Shown in pieces: positions 33,268 to 42,871 of a stretch of DNA of 64,000 nucleotides (position 1 is its first letter; each line of letters opens with the position of its first letter). The notes under the pieces are model-generated. The model saw nothing but the letters and a program-made list of their open reading frames with translations, made no database searches and was not told the DNA's origin. The stretch comes from Anaerolineales bacterium (GTDB lineage Bacteria; Chloroflexota; Anaerolineae; 4572-78; J111): NCBI GenBank assembly GCA_020634855.1, contig JACKAU010000002.1, positions 806,001 to 870,000 on the forward strand, read 5' to 3'. The translations under genes and the position numbers were made by a program.

Positions 33268-33850
33268 GATTCCGGCTGGCTGGATCTTTTTTTCTGAGAC
33301 AAAATAATGATTCCCCGCTGGCCGGATATCCTAAATTACATCAAAAAATCGATTCCGGCCGGCCGGATCTCTTTTCTTGAGACAAAAAAGTGATTCCCCG
33401 CCGGCCGGAAGTCCTAAATTACGTCAAAAATCGATTCCTGCTGGCCGGACGTCGTTTTCTGAGACAAAATAACGATTCCTGGCTGGCCGGATCTCATTTC
33501 CTGAGACAAAATAACGATTCCCCGCTGGCCGGATCTCATTTCCTGAGACAAAATAACGATTCCCCGCTGGCCGGATCTCATTTCCTGAGACAAAATAACG
33601 ATTCCCCGCTGGCCGGATCTCATTTCCTGAGACAAAATAACGATTCCCCGCTGGCCGGACCTCGTTTTTTGAGACAAAATAACGATTTCTGGCTGGCCGG
33701 ATCTTGTTTCTTGAGACAAAATAACGACTCCCCGCTGCCCGGACGTCGTTTCTTGAGACAAAATAACGATTCCCCGCCGGCCGGATGTCGTTTCTTGAGA
33801 CAAAAATACTGTTCCTGGCTGGCCGGAGTATTGAATTGCCGGCAAAAAGC
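33268..33850. repeat. 42-bp tandem repeat array, about 14 units
   Basis: Units begin with gattcc or close variants at 33268, 33309, 33351, 33392, 33433, 33474, 33516, 33558, 33600, 33642, 33684, 33726, 33768 and 33811, a period of 41-43 bp. The unit contains ctggccgga and ctgagacaaaataac. Units 6-9 are nearly identical and outer ones more diverged; a few early ones carry cctaaattacatc instead. Decayed units may continue to about 33895. It is open in frame on both strands (14-residue peptide repeats), but this follows from the period being a multiple of three. Confidence 0.85.
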
Positions 33851-34299
33851 GGATCGATGAAAACCGGACGCCTCTTTTACGGCAAAAATCCGTTACCAAC
33901 TCCGACAGGTCTGTCCCGTTGCCCCCTTACCCCCTTCAAATTCCAAGTGTTATGATTCTCGCGCCTACCCCAGACGCCCCGTACCCAAACAGCGCCGCAC
34001 CGATCCCCCGAGACGCTCGGCCAGCCCAGAAATCAATTCAAAAACTCTCGGCAACCTTACGTCTTGGCCACTCATTTTCCGACTCGCTGTACCAAGAACC
34101 TCATTATCAATTGTCAATTGTCAATTCTCAATTATAAGCTGTGGATTATGGGGTCGAAATGGTATATAATTGGGGTAGAAGAGCGAAATCTAGCGTATGA
34201 GCAAGATAAGTCTGGTCCGGCTCAGATGCAATTTCTTTTGTCAAATTGATTGCGTTTGAGAGGTATAATTATAATAGTTAGGCCGATGGAGATTAAGAA

Positions 34300-35082
34300 A
34301 TGTCTAGTCACGGAAAAGCCAAATCAGGTTCTCGCTCATTATGCTTAGAGTTACAAAAGGATTTGCAGAAAACAATTCCTGACTTGCGCGTCTCTGAGAG
34401 CAAACAAACTTGCGGGCTATATGAACCAGGACGTAATAGGTTTGCATATGTGTACCATCGCACTGACCAAGACTTAATCCGTGTGTACTTTAGAGGCGAC
34501 TCAAGTGTAAAACTCATCGACCCAACAGGTCATATTGACATTCAAGTCCGACCAAAGATAGAAAGCGGATGGGAAAAAGAGTTCCCCTATTTTTTCGTAA
34601 TAAGCAAAAGTACAGAAGTTGATCTAGCTACAAAAATACTACTGATATACTCATATCCTCTTTCGGTAAAGAAAAGCCGTCAAAAGGAGAGCTTGAAGGA
34701 ATACACTGTATTAATTCCAGAGGAAATACCTGATACAACCGGCCTTATGGAGGGCACGACACGACGTATACGAGTTAATGTCTATGAAAGAAATCAGACC
34801 GCAAGAACGTTATGCATAGAGCATTATGGAGCAAAGTGTTTCATATGTGGCTTTAATTTTGAATTTGTTTATGGTGAACTCGGCAAAGGATACATTCACG
34901 TTCATCATATTAAACCACTTGCTGAGATTAAATCGGGCTATCAAGTTAATCCAATTGAAGACTTACGACCGGTATGTCCAAACTGTCATGCGATGATTCA
35001 TCGGGCATCACCACCAGCAACTTGTAAGGAGATTCGGAAATTGATAGAAGAGAATGCTCTAAAAAGAAACTCTCACGATTAG
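34300..35082 (+). CDS. HNH endonuclease
   Basis: The 260-residue protein has an unassigned N-terminal half (about 1-150, beta-rich, FAYVYHRTDQDLIRVYFRGD) and a C-terminal HNH domain: CFICGFNFEFVYGELG, IHVHHIKPLAEI, DLRPVCPNCHAMIHR, with zinc cysteine pairs CFIC and CPNC and catalytic His in HHI. This architecture is common in stand-alone restriction-like nucleases. No methyltransferase neighbours it. The gene is AT-richer than its surroundings and uses different codons, suggesting recent transfer. The flanking gap 35083-35367 holds no gene. Confidence 0.8.
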   Translation: MSSHGKAKSGSRSLCLELQKDLQKTIPDLRVSESKQTCGLYEPGRNRFAYVYHRTDQDLIRVYFRGDSSVKLIDPTGHIDIQVRPKIESGWEKEFPYFFVISKSTEVDLATKILLIYSYPLSVKKSRQKESLKEYTVLIPEEIPDTTGLMEGTTRRIRVNVYERNQTARTLCIEHYGAKCFICGFNFEFVYGELGKGYIHVHHIKPLAEIKSGYQVNPIEDLRPVCPNCHAMIHRASPPATCKEIRKLIEENALKRNSHD

Positions 35083-35367
35083 AATTGAAAAATAGTGAGA
35101 CGATAAGGATGTATCTACTGCCAAATAACTCTAGCACATCGGTAAATCTACCTAACAATGCCAATAGAGCAGACACCAAAAGCCCGGTTTCTTATTGAGC
35201 TTGCCGTATGACGCGATGTAGTCTTATAGGATAGTACAGATTCGGGGCGCGTTGCTCATTGGCAGGCATTAATTTACCTCACAAAATAAAACCAGCCCCA
35301 CCTTTGAATCTACACAAAGCGTACCTAGCGATCCATTATGCTGATTTACCCCCCGGTCAAAATCGAA

Positions 35368-36918
35368 CTAATGCCCCTTATCCGACAGATGATCTAGCTG
35401 CTCATCAATTTGCGAGGCCAGATGCTCGAAAGCGTCGGAAGAGATTAAGCCGTCGCGTTCGAGGGCGTGGAGGGCGCCGCGCTGGGTGATTAGGAGTTGA
35501 TGCCGGGCGCTGTTGATCTCCTTGGTTTCGAGAGCGGGATCGTTTTCAACCAACTCACGCAGTTCCTGGGTCACCTCGTCGGAAGCGGTCTCGTACTCAG
35601 GCTGTAGCACTGACCAGGCATGGGCCGACAATTGGCCGCTGTTGTGCATGTCCTCAAGTTCGTCTTGAGCAGCGCGAATCGCCAGCAGTTGGCCGCGAAT
35701 ATGATCGTATTCAACCTCTTTCTTATCCTTCTTGAGAATGCCCAGACGCGTGACCAACCATTCCATCGTGGTCGCCTGAAACAGCATCATCATAAAAACA
35801 ACGCCAAAGGCCAGATTGATGATCAACCCCCGATCCGCCCCCAGACTGACAGGCAGACCCAGGGCTAAGGCTAAACTGACAGCGCCGCGCAGTCCACCCC
35901 AGACTTGAACGTGCTGCCATCTCAGCGGTATTTTCTCGCCGGGGAATAGGGCGGCCAGACTGTTTAAGCCATACACCGAGATAGCCCGGGCAACGGTGAC
36001 CGCGATATAGGCCATAATAATGAAGCCCATATTGCTGACCATCGCATTGAGATCAATTTCCAGACCGATCAGCAAGAAGATTAACGAGTTGGCTAGAAAG
36101 GCCAGATATTCCCAGAAATTGAACAGCACAATTTTGGTCGTGGGCGACATCCCTTCGGGGCCGATGTTGCCGTTGAGAATACCGGCGGCGACCACCGCCA
36201 GCACGCCGCTCACGTGAAAATGTTCGGCAATGAGAAACGTGCCAAAGGCCAGGGCAGCGGTCAGGGTGGTTTCGGCCAGATAGTTGTCCACCCGTCGAAT
36301 AATTTGGGCGGTGAGCCAGCCCAGCGATAAGCCGATGAGCAATCCGCCCAGCGAGACCTCCACAAACTCGAACAGTCCCTCGGCCAGGCTAAATTCGCCG
36401 GTTAAAGCTGCGCCCAAAATGATGTTAAAGATAACAACTGCCGAGCCGTCGTTAAAGAGGCTTTCGCCTTCAATTATAGTGGTTAGTTTTTTGGGCGCGC
36501 CCAACGCGCGGAACATCGCCACAACGGCCACCGGATCGGTGGCGGCGATAAGTGCGCCAAAGATCAGCGCGGTTGAGAGCGTTAACGATGTCCCCCAAGC
36601 CACCAGACCGCCGACCACAAACGTACTGATGATGACGCCGAAGATGGCCAGCATCAAAATCGGCGACAAATTTTGGCGCAGCTCCTTAACCTCCACGTGG
36701 AAGGCCGCTTCAAAAAGCAAGGGCGGCAGAAAAAGCGCCAAAATAAGCTCTTCGGTCAACTCGATAGTTATCATCCCCTGAAAAAATGATAGCCCTAATC
36801 CAACCAGAACCAAGGCGACCGTGTAGGGCAAGCGGATGCGTTGGATCACAATCGCCACCAGGGACGCAACCACCAACAACTCAATGATAATAGTTTCTGT
36901 TTGTAAGAATTCGTTCAT
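35368..36918 (-). CDS. CPA1-family Na+/H+ antiporter
   Basis: The 516-residue protein has about twelve membrane spans and the family's signature ALIAATDPVAVVAMFRALGAP followed by EGESLFNDGSAVVIF, plus RWQHVQVWGGLRGAVSLALALGLP. These match NhaP/SOD22-type antiporters that exchange Na+ or K+ for protons. The last 120 residues form a charged cytoplasmic tail with predicted helices (HIRGQLLAIRAAQDELEDMH). It stands alone on the minus strand, divergent from the SppA-like gene. A small palindrome, ggtgaccgtcacc, lies in its upstream region (about 37027-37039). Confidence 0.88.
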   Translation of the reverse strand: MNEFLQTETIIIELLVVASLVAIVIQRIRLPYTVALVLVGLGLSFFQGMITIELTEELILALFLPPLLFEAAFHVEVKELRQNLSPILMLAIFGVIISTFVVGGLVAWGTSLTLSTALIFGALIAATDPVAVVAMFRALGAPKKLTTIIEGESLFNDGSAVVIFNIILGAALTGEFSLAEGLFEFVEVSLGGLLIGLSLGWLTAQIIRRVDNYLAETTLTAALAFGTFLIAEHFHVSGVLAVVAAGILNGNIGPEGMSPTTKIVLFNFWEYLAFLANSLIFLLIGLEIDLNAMVSNMGFIIMAYIAVTVARAISVYGLNSLAALFPGEKIPLRWQHVQVWGGLRGAVSLALALGLPVSLGADRGLIINLAFGVVFMMMLFQATTMEWLVTRLGILKKDKKEVEYDHIRGQLLAIRAAQDELEDMHNSGQLSAHAWSVLQPEYETASDEVTQELRELVENDPALETKEINSARHQLLITQRGALHALERDGLISSDAFEHLASQIDEQLDHLSDKGH

Positions 36919-37150
36919 TGATCACATTTCTCTTTGCGGCTTAAACATGTTCATCGCTATATCGCGGGTTGGCCCTAAAGTATATGGACTCATCTCTGTG
37001 AGGCAAACAGTTGGCCAATTTTTAAAGGTGACCGTCACCTGGTCGTCCCTCCACTGTTTTCACCTTGATTTAAGAATGTTGACTTATGATGCAAGGCAAC
37101 TTGTCTTACTTTAAATAAGCAGACCGATTGAACAGACCAAAATATTTGAT

Positions 37151-37178
37151 TTGATAGCCATCCTGTAATATGTATAAT
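37151..37178 (+). promoter_or_regulatory. Candidate sigma-70 promoter for the sppA-like operon
   Basis: TTGATA (37151-37156), a 16-base spacer and a perfect TATAAT (37173-37178) stand 110 bp before the start codon. The rest of the 36919-37288 gap has no gene. Confidence 0.55.
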
Positions 37179-37288
37179 AAACAGAATACATATTTAGTTT
37201 GGCTCCTCAATAATTTTACAAGAGGCTAAAAGTTAATATTATAAATGGTTTATGATGAGTCTCCCTAGTTAATCAGGAGGAAGTTTAA

Positions 37289-38209
37289 ATGAGCGAAACT
37301 CAAACAACGGACCCAACGGCCGAGAAACAATCACGGGAGCGATTAATTGTTATTTCGGTGCTGTTGTTGGTAGCGGCCCTTATCGGCGGCTATTTCCTGG
37401 CCACCGCTTTAATCCCCAGCCCCAAGATCGGCGTGCTGCGAGTCCAATCGCAGGTGAGCGGCATTCTGGCTGAAATCATGTCGCGTGAAATTACTTACGC
37501 CCGGGATCGCGATGACATTAAAGGGGTGCTGCTGATTATCAACAGCCCCGGCGGCGGTGCGGCCTCCGGCCACGATATCTATTATCAGATCCGCAAATTG
37601 CGCGATGAAAAGCCGGTCGTCGCCAGTATGGACTCGCTGGCGGCCAGCGCCGCTTACCAAATCGGGGTTGGGGCCAATGAAATTTACGCCAAACCGGCTA
37701 CGTTTGTCGGTAATGTGGGCGTCATCACCGGTTTGGGCCAGCCTGAAACGTTGAGCGAGCAGTTTATCACCACCGGCCCGTTCAAAACCACCGGCGGCAG
37801 CCCAACTAGCTTTTTGCAAAAGCTCGATTTACTCCACGCCGACTTCCGTGACAGCGTCGTGGCCGAGCGCCAGAATGCCCCCAATCCTCTCAAGATTTCA
37901 CCTGAACAGTTAGCCACCGGCGAAATCTGGGTCGGCATCGAAGCCAAAGAGTACGGGCTGATCGATGAAATCGGCTCTGTTCTCGATGCGACGGATCGCG
38001 TGGCGGAATTGGCCGGACTGAAGAATTATGAGGTCATCGACATTCGGGAAGAGTTGCTGGCGGATTTGCAAGAAACTTCGACGGCGCAATATGAAGCTAT
38101 GTCCGACCTCTATGCTAAGCTCGATGCGCAGCCGGAGGAGTTCGATATTACGGCAGCCGAAAGTTCTCAGTGGCCGACTTTCTACGAAATTTATATTCCG
38201 CTGGAGTAA
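37289..38209 (+). CDS. SppA-like S49 signal peptide peptidase
   Basis: The 306-residue protein has an N-terminal membrane anchor (VISVLLLVAALIGGYFLA) and an S49 serine-protease domain: INSPGGGAASG, the nucleophile serine in SLAASAAYQIG, and a likely lysine base in FKTTGGSPTSF. The family cleaves remnant signal peptides in or near the membrane with a Ser-Lys dyad. It is of the short (half-length) type. AGGAGG lies eight bases before the ATG. The next gene starts three bases after its stop, so the two are co-transcribed. Confidence 0.85.
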   Translation: MSETQTTDPTAEKQSRERLIVISVLLLVAALIGGYFLATALIPSPKIGVLRVQSQVSGILAEIMSREITYARDRDDIKGVLLIINSPGGGAASGHDIYYQIRKLRDEKPVVASMDSLAASAAYQIGVGANEIYAKPATFVGNVGVITGLGQPETLSEQFITTGPFKTTGGSPTSFLQKLDLLHADFRDSVVAERQNAPNPLKISPEQLATGEIWVGIEAKEYGLIDEIGSVLDATDRVAELAGLKNYEVIDIREELLADLQETSTAQYEAMSDLYAKLDAQPEEFDITAAESSQWPTFYEIYIPLE

Positions 38210-38212
38210 TTC

Positions 38213-40630
38213 ATGTCTAAGACAAAATGGTTCCCCTATGTCATCATTGCCGCAGTTTTGATTGTGTTGGTATTCATTGGGGGACGAATGCTCTATTTTG
38301 GCTCCGGCAGTGGCAGCTATACCCCGCCGGAGCGCGAACTCCTACCGCATAACCTGGAAGCAGCCGCTGTCCCGGCCCGGCAAGAGGTTGTTGATAATCC
38401 TGAAGTTAGCCGGGGCGTCGTTGTGGTTGATTATGGACACGATAACGCGCTTTATATTGAAGAGTTGAATGTTTTACTGTCGAAAATGGTGTCGCGGGGC
38501 TTTAGTTACGAAGTCGTAACGCCGGCGGAAGCGGAGAAAGTCAGCTTAATCGACCGGCTGAGCTACGCCAAAGCGCTTGTTCTGCCGCTGCCTCGGGTCG
38601 ATTACACGCCTGAGGAAATCACGGCTATCGAGCAATATGTTGACAAAGGCGGTCGAGTTTTGATTATCGGCGATCCGACCCGGACGATTGTGGTCGAGTC
38701 GCTCAACAGTATTGCCGGATCGTTTGGTATCATTTATGCCAATGATTATCTGTACAGCTTAGACCATAACGATAACAACTATCGCAACGTGGTTTATACC
38801 AAATTCAGTGATAGTCCGGTTACCGATGGTCTTAAGGATGGGGATAAAGTTATTTTCTACGCCAGCGGTTCGGTCAGCGCGCCGGGGCATGAGATCATTA
38901 TGGGCGATGATACGGTTTTTTCATCGACCAGCGAAAGCAGCGGCGCGAAAGCGTCGGCGGCTTTGACCACGGATGATCAGGTGCTGGCCTTGGGCGACCT
39001 GACCTTTTTCACCCAGCCGCACGACATGACCGAAAGCAACGGTATTTTGATCAACAATATTGCCAACTTTTTGACCTCCGGTGATCGCACGTTTGAAATC
39101 AGAGATTTTCCCTATTTTCTCAACAAAGACGTCAATATTGTTTTTGACAATACTAAGGTCTTCAACAGCCAGTTCGAAGATTCCGTCAAGCTCAAAGATT
39201 TTCTGGAAGAGACGGAACGAACGGTTGATTTTACGGACGAAATCGGCGACAGCGGCGATGTGATCTACATCGGCCGTTTTGACAGCGCCGATGCGGTTCA
39301 GGATTATCTGGACGACGCCGATATCGTTCTGCTTGAACCCGAAGATATTGAAGAAGAAGAACCTGCCGAAGGCGACGCTTCGATCAAACTTACGACCGTA
39401 AGTAGTAATCTTGCCTCTGAGGAAGAGGCTGAGGAAGATTTCGTCAAAGGCCGCATCCAAATTGCGGGGGTGGGTGATTTGGAGCAGGGCGGCGCGACCT
39501 TGTTTTATCTTGACCGCGAAGCTGACCGAAATATCCTAATTATCTTGTCAGACACGGCAGAGACCAATGGCGATGCGTTCGACTTGCTGCTCGATAACAA
39601 ATTCAACGAATGTGCGGTTAATACCGATATCGCTGTTTGTCAAACGGCCGATCCGGAACAAAAACTGCTGCCCAGTGTGCGCAGCAGCCGCATTGACAAT
39701 ATTTTGGTGGTTTCAGACGATGCGGGTCGAGAGCGCGAAAATGGCAAAACAAGCCTGGTTGAGTACACTGCCGTTTTATCATCCGCCTATAACGTAAAAG
39801 ATTGGGTAACCTCAATAGACGGGGCGCCTGATTTAGCTGAGTTACAAGAGTACGATGCCATTATCTGGACGACCGGTGATTACTGGGACGACAGCATTAG
39901 TGAAGAAGATACGGAACTCTTACAGCAGTATGTCCAGGCCGGCGGCAATCTGATACTGTCCGGCGCGTCCATTGCTTTCGATTGGGACCATACCGATTTT
40001 ATGAACAGTGTGCTGCACGCCGACTATCTCACTTTCGGAGAGCAAGCCGATATCGAATTAAGTATACCCGACCATCCTATTGCCGAAGATTTTACTGAAG
40101 GCGCTGTATTTACTTTTACAACTGCCGTCTCCGCCGCCGAAACCTCGGCGATTGACGTGGTTAACTACACATCCGATGCGCGAGTCGTCTTCCGACGCGG
40201 ACCGGAGAGTGAGTATCCCGGCGCACCGACAGTGATTGCTTTTGAGGATGATCGCTCCAAGATCGCTTACTTTGCTTTTCCGTTTTATCATTTGCCGTCC
40301 GGGGTTCGGGCGCTGTTGCTTGATAACACGGTCGATTGGTTTACCCGCAAACCGCTGGATCTGCCCGCCGAAGCCGATTATCAACCCTTTGAAATTGGCG
40401 ATGGGGGTGGTAACGAAGAGACTCCGCCACCTGAAAATGGTACCGAAGGTCAAGACGACAATAACGGCGATAACGGTGATAACGGCGGTGACAATGGTGA
40501 TAACGGCGATAACGGCGATAACGGTGATAACGGCGGTGACAATGGCGATAATGGCGACGGCGGCGATAACGGTGATAATGGCGATAACGGCGGTGATAAT
40601 GGTGACGAGGGAGATGGAACAGGCCCGTAA
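38213..40630 (+). CDS. DUF4350-like membrane-anchored protein with GDN-rich tail
   Basis: The 805-residue protein has an N-terminal signal anchor (VIIAAVLIVLVFIGGRMLYF) and a large outer part with two GATase1/DUF4350-like Rossmann segments (about residues 60-170, VVVVDYGHDNAL, YVDKGGRVLIIGDPTRTI; and about 495-600, NILVVSDDAG, YVQAGGNLILSGA). The last 70 residues are a low-complexity GDNGDNGG tail encoded by a 9-bp repeat. Its role is unknown; such proteins often occur beside membrane proteases or secretion parts. It follows the SppA-like gene directly. Confidence 0.65.
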   Translation: MSKTKWFPYVIIAAVLIVLVFIGGRMLYFGSGSGSYTPPERELLPHNLEAAAVPARQEVVDNPEVSRGVVVVDYGHDNALYIEELNVLLSKMVSRGFSYEVVTPAEAEKVSLIDRLSYAKALVLPLPRVDYTPEEITAIEQYVDKGGRVLIIGDPTRTIVVESLNSIAGSFGIIYANDYLYSLDHNDNNYRNVVYTKFSDSPVTDGLKDGDKVIFYASGSVSAPGHEIIMGDDTVFSSTSESSGAKASAALTTDDQVLALGDLTFFTQPHDMTESNGILINNIANFLTSGDRTFEIRDFPYFLNKDVNIVFDNTKVFNSQFEDSVKLKDFLEETERTVDFTDEIGDSGDVIYIGRFDSADAVQDYLDDADIVLLEPEDIEEEEPAEGDASIKLTTVSSNLASEEEAEEDFVKGRIQIAGVGDLEQGGATLFYLDREADRNILIILSDTAETNGDAFDLLLDNKFNECAVNTDIAVCQTADPEQKLLPSVRSSRIDNILVVSDDAGRERENGKTSLVEYTAVLSSAYNVKDWVTSIDGAPDLAELQEYDAIIWTTGDYWDDSISEEDTELLQQYVQAGGNLILSGASIAFDWDHTDFMNSVLHADYLTFGEQADIELSIPDHPIAEDFTEGAVFTFTTAVSAAETSAIDVVNYTSDARVVFRRGPESEYPGAPTVIAFEDDRSKIAYFAFPFYHLPSGVRALLLDNTVDWFTRKPLDLPAEADYQPFEIGDGGGNEETPPPENGTEGQDDNNGDNGDNGGDNGDNGDNGDNGDNGGDNGDNGDGGDNGDNGDNGGDNGDEGDGTGP
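40455..40605. repeat. 9-bp coding repeat (ggcgataac)
   Basis: Roughly sixteen imperfect copies of gataacggy/gacaatggy encode the GDN/GGDN tail. The length may vary by slippage. Confidence 0.75.
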
Positions 40631-40764
40631 CTAGTCCTTTTTGGCGAAATCAAAGCTGTCAGGTCCCTGGCCTGGCAGCTTTGTCAAAATAAGCCTTATG
40701 TGGCTTATGAATAAAGAAGTTAATCACTTTATGAAATTGAATAAAGGAGGAGAGTAGCAACCTA

Positions 40765-42708
40765 ATGCGCAAAAGAATTAGCACAACGTTACTCATATCG
40801 ATCCTGATCTTAGGTCTGGTGGGTATTTTGGGAACCGCCTGCGGGGCGTCACCGGCGGAGAACCCCGCGCCGCAAGCGAACGAAGAAGCCCAGGCCGATG
40901 ATCAAGCGGTGGCGACTGACGAAGCCGCCGCAGAAGCAGCAGCCGAGGCTGAAGCAGCCGAAGACGACCCCAATGCCACTTTAGCCGAAGCCCAAGAGTC
41001 GGGGTCACTCAAGGCTCAGGCGCTTGAAGGCGGCATCGAAGTGGTGACCGATGAGTTGGATGTCAGCACCCCCCGCGAACATTACGGCGGCGAGTATCGC
41101 GACGTTGACTCAAGCGATGCCGTTAGTTTCCACCCTTACACAACTTCAGATAGTACTTCATGGGCCTATCAAGGTTTAGTGTATGATAGCAGCCTGCTCC
41201 GGCTAGACCCCGATACGCTGGAATACATCCCCAATATGGCCGAGAAATACACTATCTCTGAAGACGGCCTAACCTTCACCTTTTATCTGCGCGAAGATTT
41301 AATGTGGAGCGACGGCGAACCGCTGACCGCTCACGATTTCGAGTGGACTTACAATCAGGTTATCAAACCGGAAAACGGCTTCCCCTATCTATCGCAGCTT
41401 GAGTTTATCACCTCATACAAAGCGCTGGATGATCACACTTTAGAAATCAAAATTGATAAGATTTATGCGCCGGCCTTGGGCCAAATGTCAGGGCTAATCA
41501 CGCCGCTGCCTCAGCACATTTGGGAAGGACTGCCCTGGGATGACCCGGAGAAAAATCCGGAAATTCTCAAACCGACAGTCTTCTCCGGCCCGTATAAGCT
41601 GTCGGACTGGGAGCGCGATAAATTCGCGGTTTTTGAAGCCAATGAGAATTACTGGTATCACGGTCGCCCCAACTTTGACAGCTATTCGATTGAAATTGTC
41701 CCCAGTGATGATATTGCCTTCGAGAAAATGCGCTCAGGCGAAACCGATACGGCTTACATTTCGCCTGAAAAGCTGGAAGATGCCAAGCAGGCTGAGAACA
41801 TCAACGTCTACGAGTGGTGGTCTCCCGCCGCCAGTTGGAGTTACGTGGGCTACAACCTGCGCGAAGGCTTCCCCACCAGCGATATCAACGTCCGGCACGC
41901 CATCAACTATGCCGTTGATAAGGAACTATTGACGGACGAGGTGATGCTCGGCCAGGCCCGGCGCATGTGCTCGATTTACGCCGACACCCTGTGGGTGTAT
42001 AATCCCGATGTCCCCTGCTACGAATATGATCCACGCGAGTCGCTGCGGCTCTTTGCCGAAGCCGGTTACACCTTTATGTGGGATAAAACCGGCGAACCGC
42101 TCGATCTAGCCACACTCGATAGCTTTGAAATCGACCCCAACGGCGGGCTGATCGATGCCGACGGTGAGAAAGTTACCGGTAAATTGGTCGATGAAAATGG
42201 GGAGCAGCTTACCCTCAAATTCATCTATGGCCCCAACAACAGTCAGGTGCGCGAACTGATTTCGCTCATCGTGCAGGATTATCTGGCCGATGTCGGCGTT
42301 CAGGTAGACATTGAAGCGCTGGAGTGGGCCAGTTTCCTTGAGGCTAAAAGCTCTAGTGACCCGGATTGGGATCTGTTGACCGCCACCTGGGGCGGTGTCC
42401 TGGAACCGCACATCTCATTTACGCTGTTTTCCGAGGAAAATATCCCCGACCTGAATTTTGGAGCGTACGTCAACAAAGAGGTGGAACAACTCTTTGAAGA
42501 AGGCGGCGCCACTTACGATACTGAAGTTCGTAAGGAAAAATATGGTGAAGTCCAACGCATTCTGGCTGAGGACTCCCCGTACATGTACCTGTTCTATAGC
42601 AAATCGCGCAGTGGTCAGAACAAACGCATCCTGGGCATCGAGCCGAAAGTCATCGGCATCTCTTGGAATTCGAATGATTGGTACATTTCCGACGAGCCGA
42701 CAAACTAA
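40765..42708 (+). CDS. Peptide/solute-binding lipoprotein of an ABC importer (family 5), copy 1
   Basis: The 647-residue protein has a lipoprotein signal peptide ending in GTACGAS (lipobox cysteine), an Ala/Glu-rich linker of about 70 residues, then a family-5 binding domain (EYTISEDGLTFTFYLREDL-like YTISEDGLTFTFYL, WSDGEPLTAHDFEWTY, YEWWSPAASWSYVGYNLREGF). It would sit on the outside of the membrane and capture oligopeptides, nickel or sugars. It is a paralogue of the next gene and carries an extra insert near residues 435-475 (WDKTGEPLDLATLDSFE) that the other lacks. GGAGGAG stands before the ATG. Confidence 0.88.
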   Translation: MRKRISTTLLISILILGLVGILGTACGASPAENPAPQANEEAQADDQAVATDEAAAEAAAEAEAAEDDPNATLAEAQESGSLKAQALEGGIEVVTDELDVSTPREHYGGEYRDVDSSDAVSFHPYTTSDSTSWAYQGLVYDSSLLRLDPDTLEYIPNMAEKYTISEDGLTFTFYLREDLMWSDGEPLTAHDFEWTYNQVIKPENGFPYLSQLEFITSYKALDDHTLEIKIDKIYAPALGQMSGLITPLPQHIWEGLPWDDPEKNPEILKPTVFSGPYKLSDWERDKFAVFEANENYWYHGRPNFDSYSIEIVPSDDIAFEKMRSGETDTAYISPEKLEDAKQAENINVYEWWSPAASWSYVGYNLREGFPTSDINVRHAINYAVDKELLTDEVMLGQARRMCSIYADTLWVYNPDVPCYEYDPRESLRLFAEAGYTFMWDKTGEPLDLATLDSFEIDPNGGLIDADGEKVTGKLVDENGEQLTLKFIYGPNNSQVRELISLIVQDYLADVGVQVDIEALEWASFLEAKSSSDPDWDLLTATWGGVLEPHISFTLFSEENIPDLNFGAYVNKEVEQLFEEGGATYDTEVRKEKYGEVQRILAEDSPYMYLFYSKSRSGQNKRILGIEPKVIGISWNSNDWYISDEPTN

Positions 42709-42730
42709 CCGGTTTGCAGTAACTACTTTA

Positions 42731-42758
42731 GTAGTGTCACGGCTAAAGCCGTTACTAC
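42731..42758. repeat. Palindromic repeat (gtagtaa family)
   Basis: The element gtagtgtcacggc-taaa-gccgttactac is nearly palindromic, between the two binding-protein genes, related to 3656-3692 and 6227-6280. Confidence 0.6.
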
Positions 42759-42787
42759 GACCCCATCTCGGTTAACAAAGAATGATA

Positions 42788-42831
42788 AGCGCTGACAGGT
42801 TTTATGATAGCTTCAGAAACCTGTCAGCGCT
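42788..42831. terminator. Strong hairpin between the two binding-protein genes
   Basis: Fifteen-base perfect arms, agcgctgacaggttt and aaacctgtcagcgct, enclose a 14-base loop. No T-run follows, so it may be a transcript stabiliser or a repeat element rather than a terminator. The short palindrome before it belongs to another family. Confidence 0.5.
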
Positions 42832-42871
42832 GAAATGAAGAGATGAATAGGAGAAAAGAGAAGAGGTTTTT

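Noticed and set aside
33268..33850. CRISPR array
   Set aside because: There is no conserved-repeat/variable-spacer pattern: the whole 42-bp unit is repeated, and no cas gene is nearby.
33390..33860. Plus- and minus-strand open frames through the 42-bp array with 14-residue peptide repeats
   Set aside because: A 42-bp period without stops is open in several frames automatically; there is no ribosome site, and the diverged edge units do not preserve a peptide.
33919..34137. 72-residue open frame
   Set aside because: Proline-rich low-complexity translation without a ribosome site; its end runs through caattgtcaattgtcaatt repeats.
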